From: Brachybacterium kimchii
GTDB taxonomy: Bacteria; Actinomycetota; Actinomycetes; Actinomycetales; Dermabacteraceae
Direction: 5' to 3'
DNA: 64,000 nucleotides
NCBI RefSeq assembly: GCF_023373525.1
Contig: NZ_CP097218.1
Coordinates: forward strand, 4,092,001-4,156,000
The position numbers and the translations under genes were made by a program. Positions 1-8,440 of this stretch are shown piece after piece (position 1 is the stretch's first letter; each line of letters opens with the position of its first letter). The notes beneath the pieces were generated by a model. It searched no databases and was not told the DNA's origin. It saw nothing but the letters and a program-made list of their open reading frames with translations.

Positions 1-1271
1 CCCTCGCGCAGGCGCTCGGGGGGCAGATGGCTGATGCCCACGCGCAGCGCGCCGCGGTCGTCGGCCGGGCACGCGCCGGAGCCCTCCCAGAAGAAGTACC
101 GGCCCAGCACGGCGTCCGTCCAGGTCCGCTCGCGGGCCACGCGCTGGGCGGCGGCGAGATCGATGCGCTCGTCGCGCACCCGCACCCAGGCGAAGATGCC
201 GCCCGTGCGGTGGACGACCTCGATACCCCCGGGCACCTGCTCGTCCAGGATCGAGGTCACGAGGTCGAAGCGCTCGGCGTAGGCGGTGCGGGCGCGCGCG
301 GCGATGGCGTCGAAGCCGCGCGGGGCGAGCGGACCGTCGCCGGGAGCGGGGTGCGCGGCGGATCCGGCCCCGAGGACCCTCTCGACGATCGCCTGCACGA
401 GCACCGAGGAGTGCTGGTCCTGGTTCGCGCGCAGCCGCGTCACGGGGCCGACGAGCCACGCCGGCAGCGCGAGCCAGCCCAGCCGCAGGCCGGGCCCGAG
501 CACCTTGGAGAAGGTGCGCACGTGGACCACGCGGTCCGAGTCGAGCGGGTAGTCGGGCAGCGAGGGGCCGTCGAAGCCGAGCGAGTGGTACGCGTTGTCG
601 GAGACGATCACGAAGCCGAAGCGCTCCGCGAGCTCGACGAGGCGTGCGCGCTCGGCCGGGGCGGTGACGTACCCGGTGGGGTTGTGGTGATCGGGCACCG
701 TGTACAGCAGCTTCGGGCGCTCGCCCGCGACCAGGCGCGCCTCGAGCGCGTCGATGTCGAAGCCGCTCTCCGTGAGACGCAGCGGGACGAGCCGGGGCCG
801 CTTGTGCTGCAGGTCGCGGAAGATCAGGGGGTAGGTGGGGTCCTCGACGATCACCGCGTCGCCCTCGTCGAGCAGGGCGTCGAACAGCAGCGAGAGCCCG
901 TGGAAGGCGCCGTTGGTGACGACGATCCGCCCGGGCTCCGTGCCCTCGCGCCGAGCGATCCAGTCGCGCAGGCCCGCCAGGCCCGGGCTCTGGGAGTACT
1001 GGAGGGCCGCGGCGAGGGCCGACGGGTCGGCGGTGAGGTCCTCGGCCGCGTGGCGGATCTGCGCGAGGGGGAGCAGGTCCTCGCTCGGGGCGCCGCCGAG
1101 CAGCGGGATCGAGTCGGCGGGAAGCGAGGAGGCCTTCCCGAAGCCTCGCGCGCGGTCCTCGCGCGAGCCCAGGTCGGAGAGCAGCTCGGCGGGGGAGAGC
1201 GCCGGAGCGGGATCGGCGCCGGTCGCAGTGTTCGCGGTGTTCGCCGTGTTCGCGGTGGTCGCAGTGTTCAT
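1..1271 (-). CDS. PLP-dependent aminotransferase, class I/II fold (3' end cut off by window)
   Basis: About 423 codons are visible, from an ATG at 1271 to the window edge, with no stop yet. The fold-type I aminotransferase signature is present: the segment VRTFSKVLGPGLRLGW carries the PLP-binding lysine in an SK..GPGLR context, and an NPTG-like HNPTGYV segment lies upstream. The architecture resembles 2-aminoadipate/LysN-type or MocR-catalytic-domain-like transaminases; there is no N-terminal GntR HTH, so it is a stand-alone enzyme. The first residues repeat TAN/TAT motifs (low complexity), so the true start could be slightly internal. The start codon lies 5 nt after the stop of the oxidase upstream on the same strand, so the two are probably co-transcribed. 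The substrate cannot be told from sequence. Confidence 0.85.
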   Translation of the reverse strand, partial: MNTATTANTANTANTATGADPAPALSPAELLSDLGSREDRARGFGKASSLPADSIPLLGGAPSEDLLPLAQIRHAAEDLTADPSALAAALQYSQSPGLAGLRDWIARREGTEPGRIVVTNGAFHGLSLLFDALLDEGDAVIVEDPTYPLIFRDLQHKRPRLVPLRLTESGFDIDALEARLVAGERPKLLYTVPDHHNPTGYVTAPAERARLVELAERFGFVIVSDNAYHSLGFDGPSLPDYPLDSDRVVHVRTFSKVLGPGLRLGWLALPAWLVGPVTRLRANQDQHSSVLVQAIVERVLGAGSAAHPAPGDGPLAPRGFDAIAARARTAYAERFDLVTSILDEQVPGGIEVVHRTGGIFAWVRVRDERIDLAAAQRVARERTWTDAVLGRYFFWEGSGACPADDRGALRVGISHLPPERLRE

Positions 1272-1276
1272 CGGGG

Positions 1277-2755
1277 TCAGAGGGCCTTCCCGGGATTGAG
1301 CAGGTGCTGGGGGTCGAACGCGTCCTTGAGGCGGCGCTGGAGCGCGCGGGACGCGTCGGAGAGCTCGAGGTCGAGCCAGGAGTGCTTCGCGGTGCCGATG
1401 CCGTGCTCGCCGCTGATGGTGCCGCCGAGGGCCAGGGCCTCGCGGACCAGGTCGTCGGCCGCGTCGTGGAGCACGGGCGGCAGCGGCGCCGAGGGGTCCG
1501 GGTTGTCCTCGGGGCGCGGGAGCGAGAGCGACGGGTGGAGGTTGCCGTCGCCCGCGTGGGCGACCGCCGAGGTGCGGATGCCGTGCTCGCGGCCGATCCG
1601 CTCGATCACCGCGAAGGCGTCGGCGAGGCGCGACTTCGGGATCGCGACGTCCTCGCCGAGGCGGAAGTGCCCGGCGCCGGAGCCGCGGCCCGAGCGGCGC
1701 AGCTCCCACCAGTGCTCGGCCTCCGCCTGGTCCTCCAGGACGCGGATCTCGACTCCCGACGGGTCGGGGTCCCCGCCGCCGAGCGCGACGATCAGGTCGT
1801 CCGCCTGCTCCGCGATGCCGTAGCCGTCGAGCTCGACGAGCAGCACCGCGCTCTCTCCCGCGGCGACGCCCGCTCCCGTGTTCTCGTCGATGTCCTCGAG
1901 GGAGCGCGCATCCAGCAGCTCGCAGGCCGCCGGCCGCACGGGGCTGCGCGAGATCGCGTTCACCCCGGCCGCGGCGCCCGCGACCGTGGGGAAGCGGGCG
2001 AGCACGGTGCGTCGGGCGACGGGCAGCGGGCGGATCCGCACGGTCGCCGCGACGACGATCGCGAGCGTGCCCTCGGAGCCGATGAGCAGCTGCGTGAGGT
2101 CGAGCCCGGTGACGCCCTTGATCGAGCGGTGGCCGGTGCGCAGCAGCGTGCCGTCGGCCAGGACCACCTCGAGGCCGAGCACGGATTCCCGGGTCACGCC
2201 GTACTTCGCGCAGTGCAGGCCGCCGGCGTTGGTCGCGATGTTCCCGCCGATGCTGGAGAGCCGCGCGCTCGCCGGGTCCGGAGCGTAGAAGAAGCCGTGC
2301 GGCGCGAGCGCCTCGGAGAGGTCCGCGGTGATCACGCCCGCCTCCACCACGGCGACCTCGTCGAGCACGTCGATCTCGCGGATGCGCGTGAGCCGCTCGA
2401 GGCCCAGCACGATCGAGCCGTCGACCGGGGTGGCGCCGCCGGACAGCCCCGAGCCGGCGCCGCGCGGGACGACGGTCGTGCCGGTCTCGTGGGCGAGGCG
2501 GAGGACCGTCTGCACTCCCTCGACGTCGCGGGGGAGGGTGAGCAGGAAGCTCGTGCCAGGGGCGGAGGGGACTGCGTGGTCACCCGTGTAGACCGGGTCG
2601 GGATCGGTGAGCACGACGTCCTCACCGAGGAGGCCTTGCAGGCGCTCGGCGAGGGCGCGCAGATGCGGCGAGAGGGAGGATGCGTCGGCCGAGGGCGCAG
2701 ACGCCGGGACGGCCGACGTGTCAGCGGAGGTCGAGGCAGAGATCGAGGTGGTCAC
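1277..2755 (-). CDS. FAD-linked oxidase, GlcD / D-lactate dehydrogenase type
   Basis: 492 aa. An N-terminal PCMH-type FAD domain (about residues 45-225, with PRGAGSGLSGG and IGGNIATNAGG motifs) is followed by a C-terminal FAD-oxidase domain with HAGDGNLHP and ISGEHGIG motifs that bind metal/substrate. The family oxidises 2-hydroxy acids such as glycolate or D-lactate. I chose the GTG at 2755 because GGAG stands 6 nt before it; an ATG 36 bp upstream has no visible ribosome site. Length fits stand-alone GlcD/Dld2-like enzymes; no separate Fe-S GlcF subunit is nearby, so electron acceptor and exact substrate stay open. It is first in a two-gene unit with the aminotransferase (5-nt gap), which could act on the resulting 2-oxo acid; that link is inference. 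Confidence 0.88.
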   Translation of the reverse strand: MTTSISASTSADTSAVPASAPSADASSLSPHLRALAERLQGLLGEDVVLTDPDPVYTGDHAVPSAPGTSFLLTLPRDVEGVQTVLRLAHETGTTVVPRGAGSGLSGGATPVDGSIVLGLERLTRIREIDVLDEVAVVEAGVITADLSEALAPHGFFYAPDPASARLSSIGGNIATNAGGLHCAKYGVTRESVLGLEVVLADGTLLRTGHRSIKGVTGLDLTQLLIGSEGTLAIVVAATVRIRPLPVARRTVLARFPTVAGAAAGVNAISRSPVRPAACELLDARSLEDIDENTGAGVAAGESAVLLVELDGYGIAEQADDLIVALGGGDPDPSGVEIRVLEDQAEAEHWWELRRSGRGSGAGHFRLGEDVAIPKSRLADAFAVIERIGREHGIRTSAVAHAGDGNLHPSLSLPRPEDNPDPSAPLPPVLHDAADDLVREALALGGTISGEHGIGTAKHSWLDLELSDASRALQRRLKDAFDPQHLLNPGKAL

Positions 2756-3066
2756 GCGGGCTCCACGGGGTCGGCGGCAGGACCGTCCCATCGTGGGGGT
2801 CGACGAGTATTAGCGCAACTGATGATTCACATAAGGAGACACGCGGAGGCGTGGTCGCTCCGGGAGTGGGGCGCAGGTCACACGAGGGTTCCTCTCGGGC
2901 GGCACCATCGGCCCGGGACTCTCTGTCGGACGGTGCTCCCCGTGGACCCGCCCTCCGCGCAGGCGCATCTCTTCTCCGCGGTCACTTCTCGTGTCGCGCC
3001 GGGTCCTCTGACCTGCAGGTTGGGGACAGAGCCCGGACGCCCGGCGAGGACGGGAGACTTCACGAC
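2756..3066. promoter_or_regulatory. Divergent intergenic region between oxidase and AbiEi-like gene
   Basis: 311 bp separate two divergent genes, so promoters for both must lie here. The only AT-richer stretch is around 2807-2833 (GTATTAGCGCAACTG, then ATTCACATAAGG). I could not define -35/-10 pairs with confidence. No ORF with credible protein features was seen. Confidence 0.35.
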
Positions 3067-4212
3067 ATGCCCCATGCCCTGGCAGATCTCCCGGACGCGC
3101 TGCCCCGACCCGTGTTCACGACGCATGACGCCCGCGTCGCAGGCGTGGAGCCGCAGCGCCTCCGCCGCCGGGACGTCACCCGGCTCCGGCAGGGCCTCTA
3201 CGCGTGCACCGACGCGCTCCGCGCCGGCAGGGTCACGCGCTGGGACGTCGCCGATGCGATGCTGCGCCTGCACCCCGAGGCTGCGCTGGTCGGTCTGACC
3301 GCGGCTCGGGCCTGGGGTCTTCCCTGTCCGGGCGACCCCGACATGACCGGACGCGAGCCGATGGACGCGCGCTGGGGGATCCCCACGGTGCACCTCGGCA
3401 CTCCGAACGCTGCGCATCGCGCGTCCGACGATGTCGTGCAGTGGAGCCGGGTGCCTCTTCAGCCGTGGCAGATCGAGACGGTCGACGGGGTGCGCGTCGC
3501 GACATTGGTGCGCACGTGGACGGATCTCGCCTCGGTCCTCGACGACGTCTCGCTGGTCGTCGTGACCGATCGGCTGCGTGCGCGGATCACCCGGGACAGG
3601 TTCATGGAACCGACCGACCCGCTGGTGCCCGACGGCGCTCTGATCTGGGCTTCCGGCAGCGGTGTGCACGGCGCCCCGAAGGCCGCGACCGCCTTGATGA
3701 GCTCCGGCACCGACAGGCCGAGCGTGCTGCATTCCCGCCTGATGCGCTCGGGCCCCGCGTGGGGACGGGTGCGGTTGAACATGCCGCTGACGGGCGGGGA
3801 TCCTGACCCGTCCTCCCCTCACTACGTCGCGGTGATGCTGCTGGGACGTGCGCATGCGATCTGGTGGGCGGACCGGGTCTATGCGGTGTTCCGCGAAGAG
3901 CCCGTGTGCGCGCCGGGCTGCGAGGACTGCGCTCGCTGCACGCTGCCTTTCGTACCGCGCCTGCTGCCCGTGCGCATCGCCCACGCCCCGGGGCTGCCCG
4001 GATGGCTGGAAGTGCGCATTCCCGAGCAGGTGCTCGTCCACGACCCCCGTCAGGTGCAGTTCGCCGTGCGCAATGCCGTGTTGGACCAGCGGCGCGCCCA
4101 CCGCGCACGGATGGAGCAGGCCGAGTCGCACACCCGGCGCAGGATTCTCGGAGCTCCCGGGACCGCAGAGGAGCTCGGATGGCAACTGGAGAGAGAAGGC
4201 GGCACGGCCTGA
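3067..4212 (+). CDS. Orphan AbiEi-like winged-helix protein
   Basis: 381 aa from the ATG at 3067. The N-terminus (about residues 1-80) has the layout of the AbiEi antitoxin-type winged helix: VFTTHDARVAGV then LRRRDVTRLRQGLYA, followed by AALVGLTAARAWGLP. In type IV systems AbiEi represses and neutralises the nucleotidyltransferase toxin AbiEii, but no AbiEii gene is adjacent, as is usual for the many solitary actinobacterial homologues. Around residue 280 there is a four-cysteine cluster (CAPGCEDCARC) that could bind metal. The C-terminus shows no recognisable nuclease motif. Shine-Dalgarno pairing is weak; a GAGACT hexamer sits 7 nt before the ATG and might be a leaderless -10. Function beyond the family label is unknown. 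Confidence 0.6.
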   Translation: MPHALADLPDALPRPVFTTHDARVAGVEPQRLRRRDVTRLRQGLYACTDALRAGRVTRWDVADAMLRLHPEAALVGLTAARAWGLPCPGDPDMTGREPMDARWGIPTVHLGTPNAAHRASDDVVQWSRVPLQPWQIETVDGVRVATLVRTWTDLASVLDDVSLVVVTDRLRARITRDRFMEPTDPLVPDGALIWASGSGVHGAPKAATALMSSGTDRPSVLHSRLMRSGPAWGRVRLNMPLTGGDPDPSSPHYVAVMLLGRAHAIWWADRVYAVFREEPVCAPGCEDCARCTLPFVPRLLPVRIAHAPGLPGWLEVRIPEQVLVHDPRQVQFAVRNAVLDQRRAHRARMEQAESHTRRRILGAPGTAEELGWQLEREGGTA

Positions 4213-4317
4213 CCCGGGGCGGGTCTCTCGGACGTGAATGAGGTGACGCGGGTGACGCGGATGGCCGGGGTCTCGCACCTCGGGCCGTGCCGTGGCTCGA
4301 CGCCGGTGTGCCTGCTG

Positions 4318-4390
4318 GAGCGTTACGAGTTGCGGTGGTTTTTCGATGCTTCGCACGTCCGTCCAAAACCCACCGCAACTCGTAACGCTC
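4318..4390. repeat. Inverted repeat with 21-bp perfect arms
   Basis: The left arm (4318-4338) begins GAGCGTTACGAGTTGCGGTG and the right arm (4370-4390) is its exact reverse complement, ending GCAACTCGTAACGCTC. Inside the arms are short T and A runs (TTTTT and AAAA), leaving about a 31-nt centre. It lies downstream of the AbiEi-like gene and could act as its terminator, but the long AT-containing loop and GAG/CTC ends also resemble a small non-autonomous repeat element. Confidence 0.75.
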
Positions 4391-4500
4391 GCGCACAAGG
4401 GGGGGCTCCTCGACGAGCCGGCCTCGGCCTCGCGCTGCGCAGCCCCTGTGAACCCCATGAAGGAGCGTGCGGTGGAGGGCGTGTTCCGGTGTCACCACGC

Positions 4501-4540
4501 CTCAGCGCCTCAGCGCCTCAGCGCCTCAGCGCCTCAGCGC
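4501..4540. repeat. Tandem repeat, five perfect copies of CTCAGCGC
   Basis: Five uninterrupted 8-bp units lie 20 bp beyond the 3' end of the flavin monooxygenase gene, in non-coding sequence. Such pure short arrays change copy number by slippage. Confidence 0.9.
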
Positions 4541-4559
4541 AGCGTGGCCAGGGCCCGCC

Positions 4560-5612
4560 TCAGAGCCCCCATGCCTGCGCGAGGAGCTCGTGCGAGCGCT
4601 CGCGATGGGTGGGATCGAAGACCTGCCCGGTGACGATGAGCTCGTCGGCCCCGGTGGCGCGGACGATGGACTCGAGCTGCGCGACGACGGTCTCGGGAGA
4701 GCCCACGGCGCGCACGGAGAGCGTCTGGTCGACCTTCGCGAGCAGCGCCGGGTCGGCGAGGCCCTCGAGATCCCGGGGAGGCTTCACCTTCGTGCGCTCG
4801 CCGCGCAGGATGCCGAGGAATCCCTGCTGCGCCGAGGTGAACAGGTGCTGGGCCTCCTCGTCCGTGGGTGCGACCAGGACGTTCACGCCGACCATGGTGT
4901 GCGGGGCGTCGATCTGGGCGGACTCGGCGTCCGCGTCGAAGGTCCGACGGTAGGCGTCCAGCGCCTGCTCGAACCCGAAGGGCGAGAAGTGCGAGGCGAC
5001 GGAGAAGGGCATGCCGAGGCGACCGGCGAGCTGCGCGCCGTTCGACGTCGAGCCGAGGATCCACATGGCGACCTCGGTGCCCTCGGCGACCGGGGCGGCG
5101 ATCCGCAGGCCCGTCGGCTGCTCGGCGCGGGACCAGTCGCGCATCTGCTCGACCGCGGCGATGAACGCCTCCGGCTCGGCCGACGTGCGCGCCAGCAGCT
5201 GCGCGGTGAGCGGATCGGTGCCGGGCGCGCGCCCCAGCCCCAGATCGATGCGATCGCCGTGCATCTGCACCAGGGTGCCGAACTGCTCGATGACCGAGAG
5301 CGGGGAGTGGTTCGGGAGCATGACGCCGCCCGAGCCCACGCGGATCCGCTCCGTGAGCTGCGCCGCCTGGCCGATGAGCAGGGAGGTCGCATTCGAGGCG
5401 AGCGAGACCGTGTTGTGGTGCTCGGCGAACCAGTAGCGGCGGAAGCCCAGGCGGTCGGCGAGCTGCGCGGAGCTCATCGCGTGGCCGATCGCCTCGCGGG
5501 CGTCCATCCCCTCGGAGATCGGGACGAGGTCGAGGATCGACAGCGGGACGTGCGGGGTGCGCGGCGCGGAGGATGCGGACGAGCCGCTGGTCTCAGGGGC
5601 GGGAGTGCTCAT
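4560..5612 (-). CDS. LLM-class flavin-dependent monooxygenase (luciferase-like)
   Basis: 350 aa TIM-barrel bacterial-luciferase family protein. Family hallmarks: PLSILDLVPISEG at the start, RYWFAEHHN near residue 60, RIRVGSGGVMLPNHSPL, DLGLGRAPGTDP and the late MVGVNVLVAPTDEEA segment. This is the MsnO8/YhbW-type sub-family that uses FMNH2 or F420 supplied by a reductase; the substrate is unknown. No Shine-Dalgarno sequence precedes the ATG; instead TAGCCT (5620-5625 on the plus strand) sits 7 nt before it, consistent with a leaderless mRNA. It is last in a run of four minus-strand genes but has about 100 bp of its own upstream region. Confidence 0.88.
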   Translation of the reverse strand: MSTPAPETSGSSASSAPRTPHVPLSILDLVPISEGMDAREAIGHAMSSAQLADRLGFRRYWFAEHHNTVSLASNATSLLIGQAAQLTERIRVGSGGVMLPNHSPLSVIEQFGTLVQMHGDRIDLGLGRAPGTDPLTAQLLARTSAEPEAFIAAVEQMRDWSRAEQPTGLRIAAPVAEGTEVAMWILGSTSNGAQLAGRLGMPFSVASHFSPFGFEQALDAYRRTFDADAESAQIDAPHTMVGVNVLVAPTDEEAQHLFTSAQQGFLGILRGERTKVKPPRDLEGLADPALLAKVDQTLSVRAVGSPETVVAQLESIVRATGADELIVTGQVFDPTHRERSHELLAQAWGL

Positions 5613-5714
5613 GGAGCCGAGGCTACGCCGCGCCTGGTGAGGGGTGCTGTGCCCTGTGAGCTCTTGAGCGTCGCCCCAGGGAATAGCGAGGTCAGGACCG
5701 TTTCGGTGCAGCGG

Positions 5715-6359
5715 TCACCAGGTCGGATGCTGGTGGCGTGCCGCCATCTGCGCGTACTGCGCCTGCACCCGCTGATTGTGGTTCGAGGCCGCCGTGCAGC
5801 CCCAGATGATGCTCGCGATCCACGCGCCCACGCCGATCAGCGGGACCAGTCCGAACAGCACGGTCCCGATCCCCATCGTCAGCACGGAGAGGATGCCGAA
5901 CACGATCGTCGAGAGCACCAGCAGGCCCACGGTGATGCCGATCAGGACGAGCGCCCCTGTCACGCTCGAGTAGAACACCCCGAAGACGCCGAAGAAGAAG
6001 GTGAGGACGAAGGCCACGCCCACGCTCTTCAGCGGCATCACGGCCACCGGCACGGGCATCACGCCGGGCATCGGGCCCGCACCGGCACCGGGGTTCCCCG
6101 TCGGCGCGCCGTAGGGCTGGAGGGCGGATCCGGGCGGCGGTCCGCCGGGGGAGGAGTACGGGGCGCCCGCCGAAGCTGCCGTGCCGGTGCGCGGTGCACC
6201 GTGGGCGTGCTGTGCGTCGGGCGCGTGCTGTCCGCCTGCCGCGTACGGGTCGAAGCTCCGCTGCGCCGCGTCCGGGGCGTGATGGTGCACGACCTCGCCC
6301 GGGATCACGGGATGGGGCCCGCGGTGCGGATCCGGTCGGTCCCAGGGTGACTGGCTCAT
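5715..6359 (-). CDS. Membrane protein with Pro/Gly/His-rich cytoplasmic N-terminus
   Basis: 214 aa. Residues 1 to about 100 are low complexity (Pro, Gly, Ala, His), followed by about three hydrophobic segments (AVMPLKSVGVAFVLTFFFGV; LVLIGITVGLLVLSTIVFGI; GTVLFGLVPLIGVGAWIASI) and a short His/Gln-rich tail. The layout resembles actinobacterial TM2/DUF4190-like small membrane proteins whose role is unknown. A GAGGGA box lies upstream of the ATG. It is 61 bp downstream of the rhodanese gene and may share its transcript. Confidence 0.6.
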   Translation of the reverse strand: MSQSPWDRPDPHRGPHPVIPGEVVHHHAPDAAQRSFDPYAAGGQHAPDAQHAHGAPRTGTAASAGAPYSSPGGPPPGSALQPYGAPTGNPGAGAGPMPGVMPVPVAVMPLKSVGVAFVLTFFFGVFGVFYSSVTGALVLIGITVGLLVLSTIVFGILSVLTMGIGTVLFGLVPLIGVGAWIASIIWGCTAASNHNQRVQAQYAQMAARHQHPTW

Positions 6360-6420
6360 GAACGTCCCTCGCTCGTCGTGCGCGTGTGCTTCCGTCGCAC
6401 CCTACGCGGAAGTGCGGGGC

Positions 6421-6822
6421 TCAGGTCACGTAGCGCGTGGGCTCGGGCTCGACGGGCAGGCCCTGCTCGGTCCACGCGCGGAAGCCGCCCTCGAGGTCCG
6501 TCGCCCGGGAGAAGCCGAGCTCTCGCAGGTCGCGCGCGGCGAGCGAGGAGGAGAAGCCCTCGTTGCACACGACGATGACGTCGTCGTCATAGGTGGGCCC
6601 GTCGGCCATGCGGCTCGGGCTGAGGGGATCGAGCCGCCAGAGCATGACGGTGTGCTCGACGACGATCCCTCCGGGGATGTGTCCCTCGGCGTCCCGCGTC
6701 CAGGGCGTGCGCATGTCGATCACCCAGGCCCCGGCGCGCAGGCGCCCGGGCAGGTCCGCCGGCGCCACGCGCGCCGTGTCGCGCCGGGCCTCGGCGAGGA
6801 TCTCCGCGATGCTGCGAGCCAT
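6421..6822 (-). CDS. Single-domain rhodanese-like sulfurtransferase
   Basis: 133 aa, one rhodanese domain. The motif VIDMRTPWTRDAEGHIPGGI matches the conserved CH2 region and VVCNEGFSSS supplies the active-site cysteine, C86, in a six-residue loop. Such proteins move sulfane sulfur to thiols or cyanide, or serve as persulfide carriers. GGAG stands about 7 nt before the ATG. It lies 49 bp downstream of the DEAD-box helicase gene in the same direction. Physiological substrate unknown. Confidence 0.88.
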   Translation of the reverse strand: MARSIAEILAEARRDTARVAPADLPGRLRAGAWVIDMRTPWTRDAEGHIPGGIVVEHTVMLWRLDPLSPSRMADGPTYDDDVIVVCNEGFSSSLAARDLRELGFSRATDLEGGFRAWTEQGLPVEPEPTRYVT

Positions 6823-6871
6823 GGTGCGCTCCGGGGCGCCCGGTGCCGCGAAGGCCCGGGCGCATCCGGTG

Positions 6872-8440
6872 TCAGCCGCGGCGGCCCGAGGAGAAGGCCG
6901 CGAGTCCGCCGGAGCGGCGCGACGAGCCCTCGCCCGAGCTCGAGGTCGAGTAGGAGGTCACCGAGCCGGAGCCCGAGCGGCCCCCGCGGCCGCGACCGCG
7001 TGAGCCCTGGCCCGAGCGCGAGCCCTGCCCCGAACGCGACCCCTGGCCGGAGCGGCCGTCCTGGCCGGAGCGGGAGCCCTCGCCGGAGCGGCCGTCCTGG
7101 GAGCCCTGTCCGCGACCGCCCTGGCCGCCGCGACCGCGGCCCCCGGTGGAGCGTCCGCCGCCCTGGCCGCGACCGCCCTGGCCGCGACCGCCCTGACCGC
7201 GACCGCCGCCCTGGCCGCGACCGCCGCCCTGCTGGGGCTGCTGCGTCGGGGCCGGCGCGGGCTCGGTGAAGACGCGCTCGCCGGGGGCGAGCTCGCTCAG
7301 CACGGGGCTCGTGACGATCACGCCCTCGTGCTGGGCCGGCGTGATGCGGGCCTTGCGCATGAGGTCGTGCACGTCCTTCTTCTGGTCGGGCGTGCGCACC
7401 GTGATCACGGTGCCGGAGCCGCCGGCGCGCGCGGTGCGGCCCGAACGGTGCAGGTACGCCTTGTGCTCGACCGGCGGGTCGGCGTGCACGACGAGGGCGA
7501 CGTCGTCCACGTGGATGCCGCGGGCGGCGATGTCGGTGGAGACCAGCGTGCTCGCGGTTCCCGAGCCGAAGGCCTCGAGGTTGCGGGTGCGGGCGCCCTG
7601 GGAGAGGTTGCCGTGCAGCTCGACGGCGGCCACGCCAGATCGGCTCAGCTTCTGGGCGAGCTTCTTCGCGCCGTGCTTGGTGCGGGTGAACAGGATGGTG
7701 CGTCCGGGCGCCGCGGCGAGGTCGCGCAGGACGTCGAACTTCGCATCCGCTCCGACCTCGAGCACGTGGTGCTCCATCGTCGAGACCGGGCTGGTCTCCG
7801 GATCGGCCGAGTGGGTGACGGGGGAGTGCAGGAACTCCTTCACGAGCTTCTGGACGCCCTGGTCCAGGGTCGCGGAGAACAGCATGCGCTGGCCCTTCGC
7901 GGGGGTCTTGGCGAGGATCCGTCGGACCATCGGCAGGAAGCCCATATCGGCCATGTGGTCGGCCTCGTCGAGCACGGTGATCTCGACGGCGCCGAGGTCC
8001 ACGTGACCCTGGCCCATGAGGTCCAGGAGGCGGCCGGGGCAGGCGACGAGCACGTCGACGCCGCGGGCGATCGCGTCGACCTGCGGCTTCTGGCCTACGC
8101 CGCCGAAGACGACGGTGCTGCGCAGGTTCGCGGCGCGCAGCAGCGGCGTCAGCGACTGGTCGATCTGGGCGGCGAGCTCGCGGGTCGGGGCCAGCACGAG
8201 GGCCCGCGGGAAGCGGGCGCGGCGCTTGCGCGCGTCCTGCTCGAGGCGGGCGACGAGCGGCAGGCCGAAGGCGTAGGTCTTGCCGGAGCCGGTGCGGCCG
8301 CGTCCCAGCACGTCGCGGCCGGCGAGGGAGTCGCCGAGCGTCGCGGACTGGATCGGGGTGGGGGTGGTGATGCCCTGCGGGGCGAGGGCGTCGATGAGGT
8401 GCGAGGGCACGCCGAGGCGCGCGAAGTCAGTGGAGGTCAC
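6872..8440 (-). CDS. DEAD-box ATP-dependent RNA helicase with RGG-type tail
   Basis: 522 aa from the GTG at 8440 (VTSTDFARLG). All core motifs are visible: Q motif (PTPIQ), motif I GRGRTGSGKT, Ia PTREL, motif II VLDEADHMAD, motif III SAT, motif V TDIAARGIHV and motif VI HRSGRTARAG. The last 120 or so residues are an Arg/Gly/Gln/Ser repeat tail (GGGRGQ, GRGQGG, RSGQGS units) that likely binds RNA non-specifically. The family unwinds RNA in ribosome assembly, mRNA decay and cold adaptation. The frame stays open back to an ATG at 8641, but that extension is basic low-complexity sequence without homology features, so the GTG is preferred; a GGAAA box precedes it. First of a minus-strand run with rhodanese. 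Confidence 0.9.
   Translation of the reverse strand: MTSTDFARLGVPSHLIDALAPQGITTPTPIQSATLGDSLAGRDVLGRGRTGSGKTYAFGLPLVARLEQDARKRRARFPRALVLAPTRELAAQIDQSLTPLLRAANLRSTVVFGGVGQKPQVDAIARGVDVLVACPGRLLDLMGQGHVDLGAVEITVLDEADHMADMGFLPMVRRILAKTPAKGQRMLFSATLDQGVQKLVKEFLHSPVTHSADPETSPVSTMEHHVLEVGADAKFDVLRDLAAAPGRTILFTRTKHGAKKLAQKLSRSGVAAVELHGNLSQGARTRNLEAFGSGTASTLVSTDIAARGIHVDDVALVVHADPPVEHKAYLHRSGRTARAGGSGTVITVRTPDQKKDVHDLMRKARITPAQHEGVIVTSPVLSELAPGERVFTEPAPAPTQQPQQGGGRGQGGGRGQGGRGQGGRGQGGGRSTGGRGRGGQGGRGQGSQDGRSGEGSRSGQDGRSGQGSRSGQGSRSGQGSRGRGRGGRSGSGSVTSYSTSSSGEGSSRRSGGLAAFSSGRRG

Larger units (their letters stand above)
4213..4559. other. Gene-free spacer with inverted repeat and tandem repeat
   Basis: 347 bp between the AbiEi-like gene and the 3' end of the convergent monooxygenase gene. 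It holds the dyad at 4318-4390 and the 8-bp tandem array at 4501-4540, both listed separately. No coding potential with recognisable protein features was seen. Confidence 0.6.

Noticed and set aside
2680-3066. Possible 129-residue N-terminal extension of the AbiEi-like protein
   Set aside because: It is Arg/Ser-rich without conserved residues, overlaps the oxidase gene, and the family begins at the ATG at 3067.
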